Of a DNA stretch of 64,000 nt, positions 55,909 to 64,000 are shown in pieces; the first letter of the stretch is position 1, and each line of letters starts with the position of its first letter. Made by a program: the position numbers and the translations under genes. Location of the stretch: assembly GCF_019974135.1 (NCBI RefSeq), contig NZ_AP025017.1:1798001-1862000 (forward strand), written 5' to 3'. Under the pieces are notes generated by a model, which saw nothing but the letters and a program-made list of their open reading frames with translations, was not told the origin of the DNA and searched no databases. The stretch is from Actinomyces capricornis. Its GTDB lineage: Bacteria > Actinomycetota > Actinomycetes > Actinomycetales > Actinomycetaceae.

Positions 55909-55960
55909 CGTTGCACATCTTCGGATCCCGCCCGCGCGGCTCGACGGCGTCATGGCGCGG
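55909..55960 (+). repeat. Palindromic element family 2, half-copy A'
   Basis: A third occurrence of CGTTGCACATCTTC (55909-55922). The 52 bases from here align without gaps to the left half of the element at 60468-60519 (including ACGGCGT and CGCGG farther in), so it is a half-element with no matching right arm of its own. It lies in the leader of the EamA transporter. Confidence 0.75.
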
Positions 55961-56004
55961 ATCGCCGTCGCAGGACCGGTTCGGGGGCGGCTGACGATGT
56001 GCGC

Positions 56005-56010
56005 CACAAT
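56005..56010 (+). promoter_or_regulatory. -10 hexamer of the EamA transporter (leaderless start)
   Basis: CACAAT ends 6 bases before the GTG at 56017. Confidence 0.45.
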
Positions 56011-56016
56011 AGGGCG

Positions 56017-56958
56017 GTGGCCGACCTGCCCCCCGACTCCGATCACGCCCCCACCGCGGCCAGGCCCCCGGCTGGCCGTGCCCGCCTGCGATCGGGCGGG
56101 CGCCCCATCAGCCTCATCACGGCCATCCCGGCGCCGCTCATCTTCATGTGCGCGGGCCTGTCCACCTACGTGGGTGCGGGCTTCGCCGTCGCCCTGTTCG
56201 CCCTCATGCCCTCCACCACGGTCGCCTGGTGGCGGGTGACCATCGGGGCCCTGGTGCTCCTGGCCTGGAGGCGCCCCTGGCGGCGGGACTGGGCGGCCCG
56301 CGAGCTGGCGCTGAGCGCCGCCTTCGGCATCGCCATGGCCACGATGAATGTCCTGTTCTACGCCTCCATCGACCACCTCCCGCTGGGCACCGCCGTCTCC
56401 CTGGAGTTCCTGGGGCCCGTGGCAGTCGCCCTCATCACCGGCCGTGGCTGGATGCCGCGCGTGGCCGCCGTCCTGGCCCTGGCGGGAGTGGTCTCCATCT
56501 CCGGCCTCGGCCTGGACCTGGCCGACCCCGGGCAGCGGCTGGGGATGATCCTGGCCCTGGCCGCCGGGGGCGCCTGGGCCGGCTACATCCTCCTGGGCCG
56601 CGTGGTGGCCGCTGTCGGCGCGGGCATCGACGGCCTGGCCGTGGCCGCCGTCGCCGGGAGCCTGGCCTACCTGCCGATGGCCGCCCCCACGGCCCTGCGC
56701 GCCGTGAGCAGCACCGGCACGCTCCTGGCGGTCGTGGGCGTGGCGGTGATGTCCACCGTCGTGCCCTACGCCCTGGACCAGGTCACTATGCGCCGTCTGC
56801 GCGCCGACGCCTTCTCCCTGCTGTCCTCCCTCATGCCGGCCACCTCGCTGCTGGTCGGCATGGTCATGCTGCGCCAGCTGCCCAATGCCGGGGAGGTGAT
56901 CGGCCTGGTGCTCATCTCGGCCGCGGTGGCCCTCGCCGGGCGCGCGCCGAGGGCCTGA
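56017..56958 (+). CDS. EamA/DMT-family exporter (RhtA-like)
   Basis: 313 aa, ten membrane helices in two EamA repeats (about residues 30-150 and 170-305). Features: FMCAGLSTYVGAGFAVALF, VAWWRVTIGALVLLAWRRPW, NVLFYASIDHLPLGTAVSLEFLGPVAVAL (the YASIDHLPLGTAVxxEFLGP of the RhtA threonine/homoserine exporter group), and YALDQVTMRRLRADAFSLLSSLMPATSLL. Amino-acid export is the likely role. GTG 56017 fits the family start. Confidence 0.9.
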   Translation: MADLPPDSDHAPTAARPPAGRARLRSGGRPISLITAIPAPLIFMCAGLSTYVGAGFAVALFALMPSTTVAWWRVTIGALVLLAWRRPWRRDWAARELALSAAFGIAMATMNVLFYASIDHLPLGTAVSLEFLGPVAVALITGRGWMPRVAAVLALAGVVSISGLGLDLADPGQRLGMILALAAGGAWAGYILLGRVVAAVGAGIDGLAVAAVAGSLAYLPMAAPTALRAVSSTGTLLAVVGVAVMSTVVPYALDQVTMRRLRADAFSLLSSLMPATSLLVGMVMLRQLPNAGEVIGLVLISAAVALAGRAPRA

Positions 56959-57040
56959 GCCAACGGCGTGAGCCGGTGCCCCGAACCGGTGGCCCGAGCG
57001 CCGTCGTCGACGTCGCAGCCTGCCCCGGGCGGGCGTGTGC

Positions 57041-57046
57041 GACAAT
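57041..57046 (+). promoter_or_regulatory. Candidate -10 hexamer of the DEAD-box helicase gene
   Basis: GACAAT, implying transcription from about 57053 and a short leader before the ATG at 57105 or later starts. Confidence 0.35.
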
Positions 57047-57104
57047 GGCTCCGGCCCGGCACTCCGCCGCGGCCCGGCTGGTGCCCCGGCTCCGGCGCTC
57101 GCGG

Positions 57105-58724
57105 ATGGATCCGCGCGCCGTCGAGACCCTGATCACCGGCGCCCCGCAGAGCCGCGCCGACACCAGCACGATGCGGGTCGGCCCGGCCAGACCGAAAGAC
57201 GACCGCGTGCCCGCATTCACCTCCTCCCGCCTGCCCGTCGAGGGCGAGGCCTCCTTCACCTCCCTGGGGATCGACGACGACCTCGCCGCCGACCTGGACT
57301 CCCGGGGCTTCGCCGCCCCCTTCCCCATCCAGAGCGCCACCCTGCCCGATACCCTGGCGGGCCGCGACGTGCTGGGGCGGGGGCGGACCGGCTCGGGCAA
57401 GACGCTGGCCTTCAGCCTGCCCCTGGTCCAGCGCCTGGCCCAGCAGGACAAGGCCCGCCCCGGCCACCCCATCGGCCTGGTCCTGGCCCCCACGCGCGAG
57501 CTTGCCCTCCAGATCGCCGAGGTCATCGAGCCGCTGGCCCGCGTGGTGGACATGGATGTCACCACCGTCTTCGGCGGGGTGTCCCAGAAGCCCCAGGAGA
57601 GGGCGCTGGCGGCGGGGGTCGACGTCGTCGTGGCCTGCCCCGGGCGGCTCCTGGACCTCATGGGCCAGGGGATCATCGACCTCGATGAGGTGGCCATCAC
57701 CGTCCTGGACGAGGCCGACCACATGGCCGATCTCGGCTTCCTGCCCGGGGTGCGCCGCATCCTGCGGGCCACACCCGAGAGCGGCCAGCGCCTGCTGTTC
57801 TCCGCCACCTTGGACAACGGGGTGGACAGGCTCGTGCGCGAGTTCCTCCACGACCCGCTCCAGCACGCCGTGGACCCCGCCTCCTCGCCGGTGCGCTCCA
57901 TGGACCACCGCGTGTGGCTGGTGGCGGATAAGACCGCCAAGGACGGCGTCGTGCGCCGCCTGGCCTCGGGGACGGGCCAGCGGATCCTGTTCACCCGCAC
58001 CAAGCACCTGGCCCGCCGCGTGGCGCGCAAACTCACCAAGGACGGCATCCCGGCGGTCGAGCTGCAGGGGAATATGAGTCAGAAGGCCCGCGAGCGGGCG
58101 ATGAGGGCCTTCTCCTCCGGGCAGGTGCATGTCATGGTCGCCACCGACATCGCCGCCCGCGGTATCGACGTCTCGGGGGTGGAACTGGTCGTCCACGTCG
58201 ACCCTCCGGCGGAGCACAAGGCCTACCTGCACCGCTCGGGGCGCACGGCCAGGGCCGGGGCGGATGGGACGGTGGTCACCCTCGTCCTGCCCGAGCAGAA
58301 GCAGGATGTCCAGGTCCTGCTGAGGAAGGCCAGGATCAAGGCCGATATGGAGCGCGTGCGCCCCGAGGACGAGGCCGTGGCCGCCCTGGTGGGCCAGGTG
58401 GCGCCATTGGTCGAGGCCGGGGACATGCCCGAGGGGGTCGCTGTCAAGGGGGCGGCGCCCGCGGTCCGGGCCTCCCTGGCGGGTCGGTCCGCGGGAGGGG
58501 CGCGTCGTCGCGGGCGGCCTGACCGGGCGGCTCAGGGACAGCGGGAGGGGCAGGCCCCACGCGGTGCGCGCGCGGGCCAGGGCGCTGGGGGCGCGGAGAG
58601 GGGCCAGACCCAGGAGCGTCGGCAGTCACGCGGGAAGGCGCAGGCCCACGGGCGCGCCGGGGCGCGCAGTACTCGCAGGAAGGCCCCGGCCCCGCATGCC
58701 TCGCGCACGCATCGCCATCAGTGA
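57105..58724 (+). CDS. DEAD-box ATP-dependent RNA helicase
   Basis: About 539 aa. Motifs in order: Q-motif (FPIQSATLPDTLAGRD), motif I GRGRTGSGKT, Ia APTRELALQ, motif II LDEADHMADLGF, motif III SATLD, motif IV-V region (ILFTRTKHLARR, VATDIAARGIDV) and motif VI HRSGRTARAG. The C-terminal 90 residues or so are Gly/Arg/Gln-rich and basic, an RNA-binding tail like that of RhlE or CsdA. Several in-frame starts exist (57045, 57105, 57171, GTG 57207) with no ribosome-binding site deciding; 57105 is a compromise. Likely acts in ribosome assembly or RNA decay. Confidence 0.92.
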   Translation: MDPRAVETLITGAPQSRADTSTMRVGPARPKDDRVPAFTSSRLPVEGEASFTSLGIDDDLAADLDSRGFAAPFPIQSATLPDTLAGRDVLGRGRTGSGKTLAFSLPLVQRLAQQDKARPGHPIGLVLAPTRELALQIAEVIEPLARVVDMDVTTVFGGVSQKPQERALAAGVDVVVACPGRLLDLMGQGIIDLDEVAITVLDEADHMADLGFLPGVRRILRATPESGQRLLFSATLDNGVDRLVREFLHDPLQHAVDPASSPVRSMDHRVWLVADKTAKDGVVRRLASGTGQRILFTRTKHLARRVARKLTKDGIPAVELQGNMSQKARERAMRAFSSGQVHVMVATDIAARGIDVSGVELVVHVDPPAEHKAYLHRSGRTARAGADGTVVTLVLPEQKQDVQVLLRKARIKADMERVRPEDEAVAALVGQVAPLVEAGDMPEGVAVKGAAPAVRASLAGRSAGGARRRGRPDRAAQGQREGQAPRGARAGQGAGGAERGQTQERRQSRGKAQAHGRAGARSTRRKAPAPHASRTHRHQ

Positions 58725-58766
58725 GGCCCGGAGTCCGCGTGGCATCACGGCGCTGCAAAGCTTGCA

Positions 58767-58798
58767 ACATCGGTAAGCGCCGATGTCACGTCTTTTTC
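58767..58798 (+). terminator. Terminator after the helicase gene
   Basis: ACATCGG-N6-CCGATGT hairpin followed by CACGTC and a run of five T, 43 bp after the stop. One of the few classical U-tailed terminators in the window. Confidence 0.75.
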
Positions 58799-58867
58799 GC
58801 AATTGCTGCTGTGTGAAACGTCAACTGCTTGGTGCGCCCCATTGGGGTTGGAGTTCATTATAGTTCA

Positions 58868-58896
58868 TTGCTGACACCGCTCATGTCCTGTAGCGT
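58868..58896 (+). promoter_or_regulatory. Promoter of the GlsB-type gene
   Basis: -35 TTGCTG (58868-58873), 17-bp spacer, -10 TAGCGT (58891-58896). The stretch just upstream is AT-rich, with a direct repeat of TTCAT(T) (58853-58870), possibly a regulator site. Confidence 0.55.
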
Positions 58897-58935
58897 CGTC
58901 AAACTCGCAATCCGATCTCTGAGGAGGAGAAAGCC

Positions 58936-59193
58936 ATGGGCGAGCTCATTGGAATGATCATCTTCGGTGCCGTCATCGGCGCTCTGGCCCGCCTGTTCCT
59001 GAAGGGCGAGCAGAATCTGTCAGTGCTGTGGACCATTATCCTGGGGGCCATCGGGGCCTTCCTGGGCGGTTGGGTCTCCAGCCTGCTCGGCGTTGCCGAC
59101 ACCGCCGGTATCGACTGGATCCGCTGGATTCTGTCGGTCATCGCAGCCATGGGCGCCATCACGGTCTTCCTGGCTGTGACGCGGCGCAAGTAG
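58936..59193 (+). CDS. GlsB/YeaQ/YmgE family stress membrane protein
   Basis: 85 aa with three membrane helices and Gly-rich faces (LIGMIIFGAVIGALARLFLKGEQ, WTIILGAIGAFLGGWVSSLLG, ILSVIAAMGAITVFLAVTRRK). Homologues are induced by general stress in the cell membrane. Strong GAGGAGGAG ribosome-binding site. Single-gene unit between two good terminators, suggesting high, dedicated expression. Confidence 0.93.
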   Translation: MGELIGMIIFGAVIGALARLFLKGEQNLSVLWTIILGAIGAFLGGWVSSLLGVADTAGIDWIRWILSVIAAMGAITVFLAVTRRK

Positions 59194-59259
59194 CGCGGGG
59201 CACTGCGTCCGGGTCCTGGGCAGTCGATAGGGCTCGGCTCCGGGCGCTCCACCGACGTC

Positions 59260-59302
59260 GGCCGGGTTGCTGCGGGTGATCGCCTGCCGCAACCCGGCCT
59301 TT
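59260..59302 (+). terminator. Intrinsic terminator after the GlsB-type gene
   Basis: Perfect 11-bp stem GGCCGGGTTGC (59260-59270) / GCAACCCGGCC (59289-59299), followed by TTT. Confidence 0.8.
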
Positions 59303-59480
59303 CTGCTGCCGTCGAGGTCCTGGTGGGCGTGCGCGGCCCGGCCTGCTGGCGTGTGGGGATGCGGGCTGCTCGCCTGCGGATCTGGAGTGTTGTCTATCAG
59401 GAGTCTTCCTGGACCCTGGGATGGCTTGCTCAGTCGGCGTCATTAGCGTCCCTGGCGGACACCGATGGGAAAGGAACCTC

Positions 59481-60335
59481 ATGACCGCATTGATCTCGCG
59501 ACGCACCGTCACGCACGTGATGGCTCCCCTGGTAACGGCGGGGGTGCTCCTGCCGGGGTCGGGGGCGCTGGCCGTCGAAGGTGGCGAGAAGGTGACCGAG
59601 CGCTTCTACCCCGCAGCCCGGGCGCCCAAGAAGGGGCTTGTCGTCTACCTCGACGGCGACGGGCAGGAGCTGCACGACACCGATGGCGCCTCGAGCACTC
59701 AGGGTGGACTGACGGGGCCGGGAAGCGTCGTGGAGGCGGCGCGGAGTCGCGGCTACGACGTGCTGTCGGTGCGCTCTCCCGGGTCGGACCTGTGGTGGAC
59801 GGATGATACGACGGATGCTGATGGCGTCCCCCCTGTTGAGGGGGGCTTCAGCCGAGCAGACAAGATCACCCATCTCACCGAGGCCATCGATCGGGCACGC
59901 ACCGAGCGTCACGCGAACACTGAGACCCTGTGGCTCGTGGGATACTCCGGCGGCTCGGAGTTCATTACCGGCGCCTTCTTCCCGGCCTATGCCAACAGCA
60001 TGAGCAAGGGCGGGTTCCTCGTCTTCGGCGGTGGGGGAGTGTCGGGACTAAGGGCCGACTCCTTCTCCGCAGCCTCCAAGCAGAACCTGTCCCTGAACTG
60101 GGTCACCGGCCTGGACGACGTTCCCCGGGATTCCCCGGACCAGCGGGACCCCTTCGGGAAGGGGTATAACGGCATCGATCGTGCCAGGGGCGGGTACGAC
60201 GGTTACACTGCGGCAGGCTTTCAAGGGCGCACTCACGCCACGTGGCTTCCGGGATACGACCATGAGGAGATCGCCTCTGTCTTCGGGGACCACCTCGGTG
60301 CTGTTCTCGATGCGTACCGGACAAGTGCTCAGTAG
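59481..60335 (+). CDS. Secreted alpha/beta-hydrolase-like protein
   Basis: 284 aa. Sec-type signal peptide (SRRTVTHVMAPLVTAGVLLPGSGALA, residues about 6-31). The mature part has the alpha/beta hydrolase nucleophile elbow GYSGGSE (about residue 154), a core strand GLVVYLDGDGQE (oxyanion side) and a late DH/YDHEE motif near residue 262 that may hold the catalytic His. No lipobox or sorting signal, so it is released or loosely bound. Codon use is somewhat less GC-rich than its neighbours. AAAGGAA ribosome-binding site. Esterase/lipase activity is inferred only from the fold. Confidence 0.82.
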   Translation: MTALISRRTVTHVMAPLVTAGVLLPGSGALAVEGGEKVTERFYPAARAPKKGLVVYLDGDGQELHDTDGASSTQGGLTGPGSVVEAARSRGYDVLSVRSPGSDLWWTDDTTDADGVPPVEGGFSRADKITHLTEAIDRARTERHANTETLWLVGYSGGSEFITGAFFPAYANSMSKGGFLVFGGGGVSGLRADSFSAASKQNLSLNWVTGLDDVPRDSPDQRDPFGKGYNGIDRARGGYDGYTAAGFQGRTHATWLPGYDHEEIASVFGDHLGAVLDAYRTSAQ

Positions 60336-60727
60336 CGGATGCTCAGGCGGGTCGTGGGGCCGCTCCGGGTGGTGAGATCGGAGCGATGAGCCGCTCTTCC
60401 CAGGCGTGGCATCGACTCGGGTGCCGTCGGTGATGGCGGCCGTGGCTCCGCCCGGCTCGCCCCCGGCGTTGCACATCTTCAAGAATCGACCGCCTGGTTG
60501 AACGGCGTGATTCCGCGGCCCAGTCGGACTGGGCGGGCCCGAGGGGCGTTGAAGATGTGCAACGCCCGCTCCCAGGCTCGTCAACTGCCCGGCGGCCCGT
60601 TCTCGCCGGTGCCCCTCCCCGGTGTAGCCATTGGTGCCGTCATCGTGCGGCGGGTGTAGGGGAAACGGAAGGTCTCCGGGGTGTCGCGGAGAGGGGATAG
60701 TCGTTGGGAACAGTGAGTTCCTGCTGG
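60336..60727. other. Intergenic region with family 2 palindrome
   Basis: About 390 bp between the hydrolase gene and tRNA-Lys. It holds the family 2 element (60465-60566); the rest has no supported gene. Short open frames on the minus strand have poor codon use. Confidence 0.4.
60465..60566. repeat. Palindromic element family 2, copy B
   Basis: Perfect 18-bp arms, 60465-60482 (GGCGTTGCACATCTTCAA) with 60549-60566, around a 66-nt interior that contains its own small hairpin (CCCAGTC-GGA-CTGGG region near 60520-60532). Cruciform-like. Shares the arm with the elements at 55815-55901 and 55909-55960. Confidence 0.88.
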
Positions 60728-60801
60728 TACCCCCTGTGGGGCTCGAACCCACGACCTTCGGATTAAAAGTCCGCAGCTCTGACCAACTGAGCTAAGGGGG
60801 C
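60728..60801 (-). tRNA. tRNA-Lys (TTT)
   Basis: Minus strand: acceptor GCCCCCT/AGGGGGT (first pair G-T), D-arm TAGCTCAGTTGGTCAGAGC, anticodon loop CTTTTAA (anticodon TTT), T-arm GTGGG TTCGAGC CCCAC. CCA not encoded. Confidence 0.95.
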
Positions 60802-61121
60802 GCGGCCGGGCGGGCCCGGCGCGGGGACCAGCATAGCGCCCCGGGCAGGGCGCAGCAGGTGCCCTGGTAGAGGCCAGTGGTGCGCCGGGGCCGGAGCACC
60901 AGGACGCCCGCGACGCCCCAGCGGCTGATCGGTGCGAGGGCTGACCATGGCCGCGCCGGGCTACCACCCGCACCGCTCAGCGCGAGACAATACCCGGGCG
61001 CGGGCCCCGGCCATCCGCACGCGCCGGGAGCCGGCCCGGCCGCAGGCGCGCTCCGCCAGCGGGCGGGGTGGCGGCCCGCTCGCGCAATCGCAGCCCACGA
61101 GCAGATCACCAGGAGGCCCCG
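60802..61121. other. Intergenic region upstream of the 218-aa protein gene
   Basis: About 320 bp, GC-rich. A possible -10 GACAAT lies at 60986-60991, giving a leader of about 125 bases. No gene or repeat seen. Confidence 0.3.
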
Positions 61122-61778
61122 ATGGCACGCCAGTTCCACCGCCCCGCCCGCCTCGACCCCGAGGCCGCCGAGCAGATCGAGGGCAGCGCCGACACCGCCG
61201 TCGCCTCCGAGCTCGCCCACCGCGCCGCCCAGGCCCTCATCGGCGGCTTCCCCTCCGAGGGGCAGGAGGAGCTCATCACCCGCGACGGCGTGGTGGCCGC
61301 GGTGGCTGCCAACGGCGTCGACGCCGTCGCCGAGCTGTGGGCCGACTCGCCCGCCACCACCCTGCCCGGCACTCTGTGGCGCCTCTTCCTGCTGCGCGAG
61401 TGGATCCGGCGCGACCCGCAGCTCGTGGCCCGCCGATACGCCACCACCCTCGACCTCAGCAACGATAAGGGCGCTAAGAGCCGCTTCGAGGACGCGCTGG
61501 CGCAGGCCAACCCGGCTCCGGCCCCCGAGGAGCTGCGCGAGCGCATCGACACCGTCCTGGCCGGGCGGCTGGAGGGCTCGGTCGCCGCCCTGGCGCCCCT
61601 GCTGCGCCTGGCCGCCGGCTTCCTGCGCGCCCTGGCGGCCGGCTCCCACCCTGTCTGGATCGAGGACGACGCCGACGAACTCGCCCATCGCGTTACCCGC
61701 CGCGACTCTGCCCTCCTGGCCACCGCCGAGGAGTTCACGGAGGCCTCCCGCCGTGCCGCCTCCGGCCTCCTGGACTGA
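61122..61778 (+). CDS. Uncharacterised helical protein (218 aa)
   Basis: Soluble, all-helical and Ala/Leu/Arg-rich. Segments such as REELITRDGVVAAVAANGVDAVAELWADSPATTLPGTLWRLFLLREWIRRDP (around residues 50-100) look well folded, so it is not a low-complexity protein. AGGAGG (61111-61116) defines the ATG. Similar actinobacterial proteins are annotated as DNA-binding without an obvious helix-turn-helix; I see none either. It precedes ppk by 82 bp, but ppk has its own -10. Confidence 0.75.
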   Translation: MARQFHRPARLDPEAAEQIEGSADTAVASELAHRAAQALIGGFPSEGQEELITRDGVVAAVAANGVDAVAELWADSPATTLPGTLWRLFLLREWIRRDPQLVARRYATTLDLSNDKGAKSRFEDALAQANPAPAPEELRERIDTVLAGRLEGSVAALAPLLRLAAGFLRALAAGSHPVWIEDDADELAHRVTRRDSALLATAEEFTEASRRAASGLLD

Positions 61779-61860
61779 TCCTCCGGGCGCAGGAGAATAT
61801 CGGGCGACGTAGGTCATATGGCGGGCCCACAGCCGGGCCGTCTCATGGGATCATTCCCCC

Positions 61861-64000
61861 ATGAGCAGTGCGCAGCCGTCCCCCGCTTCGTTGTCCAGCT
61901 TCCTGGGCGGGTGGGCCCGCCAGTCTCAGAGCCCCGAGACGACCCCCGGCACGACGCCCGCCGCGCCGCAGGAGGAGGCGCAGGAGTCATCCTCGCCGGG
62001 CGCCGGGCAGCCCGTGGAGGCCGCTCCACAGGCATCGCCGGCCCTGAGCGCGGCGCAGGGGCCTGCCCGCGGCGATGGCCACCTGGATGGTGATGGCGGG
62101 GGCGAGCCCGTGGCCACCGGCTCCGGGCCGGGGGCGGCGGCCTTACCGGCCCCGCAGCCCGATGAGCGCACGGAGCCCGATGAGCACATCATCGAGCCGG
62201 CCGACCCCCGCGATTTCGCCGACGACGCCGGCCCCCAGTATGAGGATGAGGACTTCGACGAGATCGACGAGGCCCCCGCGCCCTCGGCCCCCTCGTGCGG
62301 GCAGGCCGGCGCGCACACCGGTGGGGCGGGCGGCTCCGGTGCTCCGGCGGCCCCGGCCGACCCAGCGGAGGGGGGCGACGGCTGCAGCCCCGGCTCCCCG
62401 ATCCCCAGCAGGGCGGAGACCCTCGCCGCGGCCGTGGCAGCGGGTGGCGCCGGCACCGCACCCGTGAGCACCACCGCCCCGGCGACCACCGCGGGAGCCT
62501 CCTCCTCGGGCGCCGCGGGCCTCGCTGTCGGAGCCGGCCCGGCGGCCCCCGCCGGCGAGGGCTCCCCCCAGGCCCCCGATCCCGAGGAGGGCCTGCCCGA
62601 CCTGGAGTCCTTCGAGGACCGCTTCGCCGACCGCGAGCTGACCTGGATGGACTTCAACGAGCGGGTCCTGGAGCAGGCCGAGGACCGCAGCCTGCCGCTG
62701 CTGGAGCGCGCCTGGTTCCTATCGATCTTCTCCTCCAACCTCGATGAGTTCTACATGGTGCGCGTCGCCGGCCTCATGCGCCGCATCAAGGCGGGCATCA
62801 CCCCGGTGCGCGCCTCGGGCCTCAACGCCCACCAGGTCCTGTCCCGCGTCACCGCCCGCGCCAAGGAGCTCACGGCCCGCCAGGCCGCCGTCTTCCAGCA
62901 GGACGTGCGCCCCGCCCTGGCCGAGCACGGCATCGAGATCCTCACCTGGGACCAGCTGGCCCCCGAGCAGCAGGAGCGCCTGACCCGCTACTTCCGCCAC
63001 CAGATCTTCCCCGTGCTCACGCCCCTGGCCGTGGACCCCTCCCACCCCTTCCCCTACATCTCAGGGCTCTCCCTCAACCTGGCGGTCATCCTGCGCAACC
63101 CGCGCAGCGGCAAGGAGCACTTCGCCCGCATCAAGGTCCCCGGCTCCCTGCCGCGGCTCATCACCGTCCCGGGCCGCGAGCTCAACACCGCCGATACCCG
63201 GGCCGGCTGCGCCGTCATCCCCATCGAGGTGGTCATCGGCCAGCACCTGGACCACCTCTTCCCCGGCATGGACATCCTGGAGCACCACCTCTTCCGGGTC
63301 ACCCGCAACGAGAACCTGGAGGTGGAGGAGGACGACGCCGAGAACCTCCTCAAGGCCATGGAGAAGGAGCTGGAGCGGCGCCGCTTCGGCGACAGCGTGC
63401 GCCTGGAGGTGGAGGACACCATTTCCTCCTTCACCCGCCGCTACCTGGTGCGCGCCCTGCGCCTGCGCGACGACGACGTCTTCGAGCTGCCCGCGCCCCT
63501 GGACCTCAACGGCCTCAACGAGTTGCACGACCTGGACATCCCGGCGCTGAAGTACCCCCGCTTCGTGCCGGTCACCGCCAGGGGCCTGGCCACCCGCGAG
63601 TCCTCCAGCGCCCCGGACGTCTTCGCCGCCATGCGCGAGCACGACATCCTCCTGCACCACCCCTACGACTCCTTCTCCACCTCCGTCCAGGAGTTCGTGG
63701 CCCAGGCGGCCGCCGACCCCAAGGTGCTGGCCATCAAGCAGACCCTCTACCGCACCTCGGGGGACTCCCCGATCGTCGACGCCCTCATCGAGGCCGCGGA
63801 GGCCGGCAAGCAGGTGGTGGCGATCGTGGAGATCAAGGCGCGCTTCGATGAGGAGGCCAATATCTCCTGGGCCCGCAAGCTCGAGCGCGCCGGGGTGCAC
63901 GTGGTCTACGGCATGGTGGGCCTCAAGACCCACTGCAAGCTGCTGCTGGTGGTGCGCCAGGAGTCCGACGGCCTGCGCCGCTACTGCCACGTGGGCACGG
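61861..64000 (+). CDS. ppk: Polyphosphate kinase 1, 5' part
   Basis: Makes long-chain polyphosphate from ATP (reversible). The frame runs off the window end, with 713 codons visible. The conserved PPK1 N-domain starts near residue 252 ([47 protein letters not shown]), followed by the H-domain and the first catalytic PLD-like domain ([24 protein letters not shown]). The catalytic His is expected in [13 protein letters not shown] near the right edge. The first 250 residues or so are an Ala/Pro/Gly/Glu-rich extension absent from most PPK1. GATCAT ends 6 bases before the ATG. Confidence 0.96.
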   Translation, partial: MSSAQPSPASLSSFLGGWARQSQSPETTPGTTPAAPQEEAQESSSPGAGQPVEAAPQASPALSAAQGPARGDGHLDGDGGGEPVATGSGPGAAALPAPQPDERTEPDEHIIEPADPRDFADDAGPQYEDEDFDEIDEAPAPSAPSCGQAGAHTGGAGGSGAPAAPADPAEGGDGCSPGSPIPSRAETLAAAVAAGGAGTAPVSTTAPATTAGASSSGAAGLAVGAGPAAPAGEGSPQAPDPEEGLPDLESFEDRFADRELTWMDFNERVLEQAEDRSLPLLERAWFLSIFSSNLDEFYMVRVAGLMRRIKAGITPVRASGLNAHQVLSRVTARAKELTARQAAVFQQDVRPALAEHGIEILTWDQLAPEQQERLTRYFRHQIFPVLTPLAVDPSHPFPYISGLSLNLAVILRNPRSGKEHFARIKVPGSLPRLITVPGRELNTADTRAGCAVIPIEVVIGQHLDHLFPGMDILEHHLFRVTRNENLEVEEDDAENLLKAMEKELERRRFGDSVRLEVEDTISSFTRRYLVRALRLRDDDVFELPAPLDLNGLNELHDLDIPALKYPRFVPVTARGLATRESSSAPDVFAAMREHDILLHHPYDSFSTSVQEFVAQAAADPKVLAIKQTLYRTSGDSPIVDALIEAAEAGKQVVAIVEIKARFDEEANISWARKLERAGVHVVYGMVGLKTHCKLLLVVRQESDGLRRYCHVGT

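Overview
The window is high-GC actinobacterial chromosome, most likely from an Actinomyces-type member of the Actinomycetales. Evidence seen: very GC-rich third codon positions, frequent GTG/TTG starts, an actinobacterial DUF3073 protein, a GTP-dependent PEP carboxykinase, a class-E-sortase-like LAxTG surface anchor, and many start codons placed 6-7 bases after a -10-like hexamer with no Shine-Dalgarno (leaderless style). The genus is an inference.

Layout. 0-1 kb: 3' part of pckG. 1-2.5 kb: unrecognised minus-strand protein. 2.7-34.8 kb: a dispersed purine biosynthesis set, all on the plus strand (purD, purC, purS, purQ, purL, purF, purM). Between its members lie unrelated genes: a lower-GC membrane protein (5.1-6.6 kb), two small membrane proteins, a TreT-like glycosyltransferase, a 14-repeat WD40 protein, a phosphatidylcholine-synthase-like enzyme, gdhA, a wall-anchored 5'-nucleotidase, a fructose PTS operon (DeoR regulator, fruK, fruA), an SCP2-like protein and an RNB exoribonuclease. 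34.9-45.3 kb is almost all minus strand: DUF3073, a DUF3618/DUF3618/phage-holin-superfamily (DUF1469) envelope operon, a NaChBac-type voltage-gated channel, a heterodimeric ABC exporter with complementary degenerate ATP sites, and an FtsX-type permease with its ATPase. 45.7-49.5 kb: an LRV/acidic-repeat membrane protein, an LpqI-like GH3 lipoprotein and a small zincin-like protease. 49.7-50.0 kb: tRNA-Glu, tRNA-Asp and tRNA-Phe. 50-64 kb: a PadR-regulated membrane protein, mscS, msrB, an EEP-family hydrolase, AEC and EamA transporters, a DEAD-box helicase, a GlsB-type stress membrane protein, a secreted alpha/beta hydrolase, tRNA-Lys, an unrecognised 218-aa protein and the 5' part of ppk.

No CRISPR array, complete insertion sequence, integrase or prophage was seen. 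The most interesting structure outside genes is a set of long intergenic inverted repeats placed mostly just after stop codons. There are at least two recurring families (38.0 and 53.1 kb; 55.8 and 60.5 kb), two single palindromes (10.6 and 29.3 kb), and a DnaA-box-like cluster between purQ and the glycosyltransferase (10.85-11.25 kb). Within genes, the standout is the ABC exporter pair, in which one nucleotide-binding domain has lost nearly every ATP-site residue but keeps its signature motif, while its partner shows the reverse.
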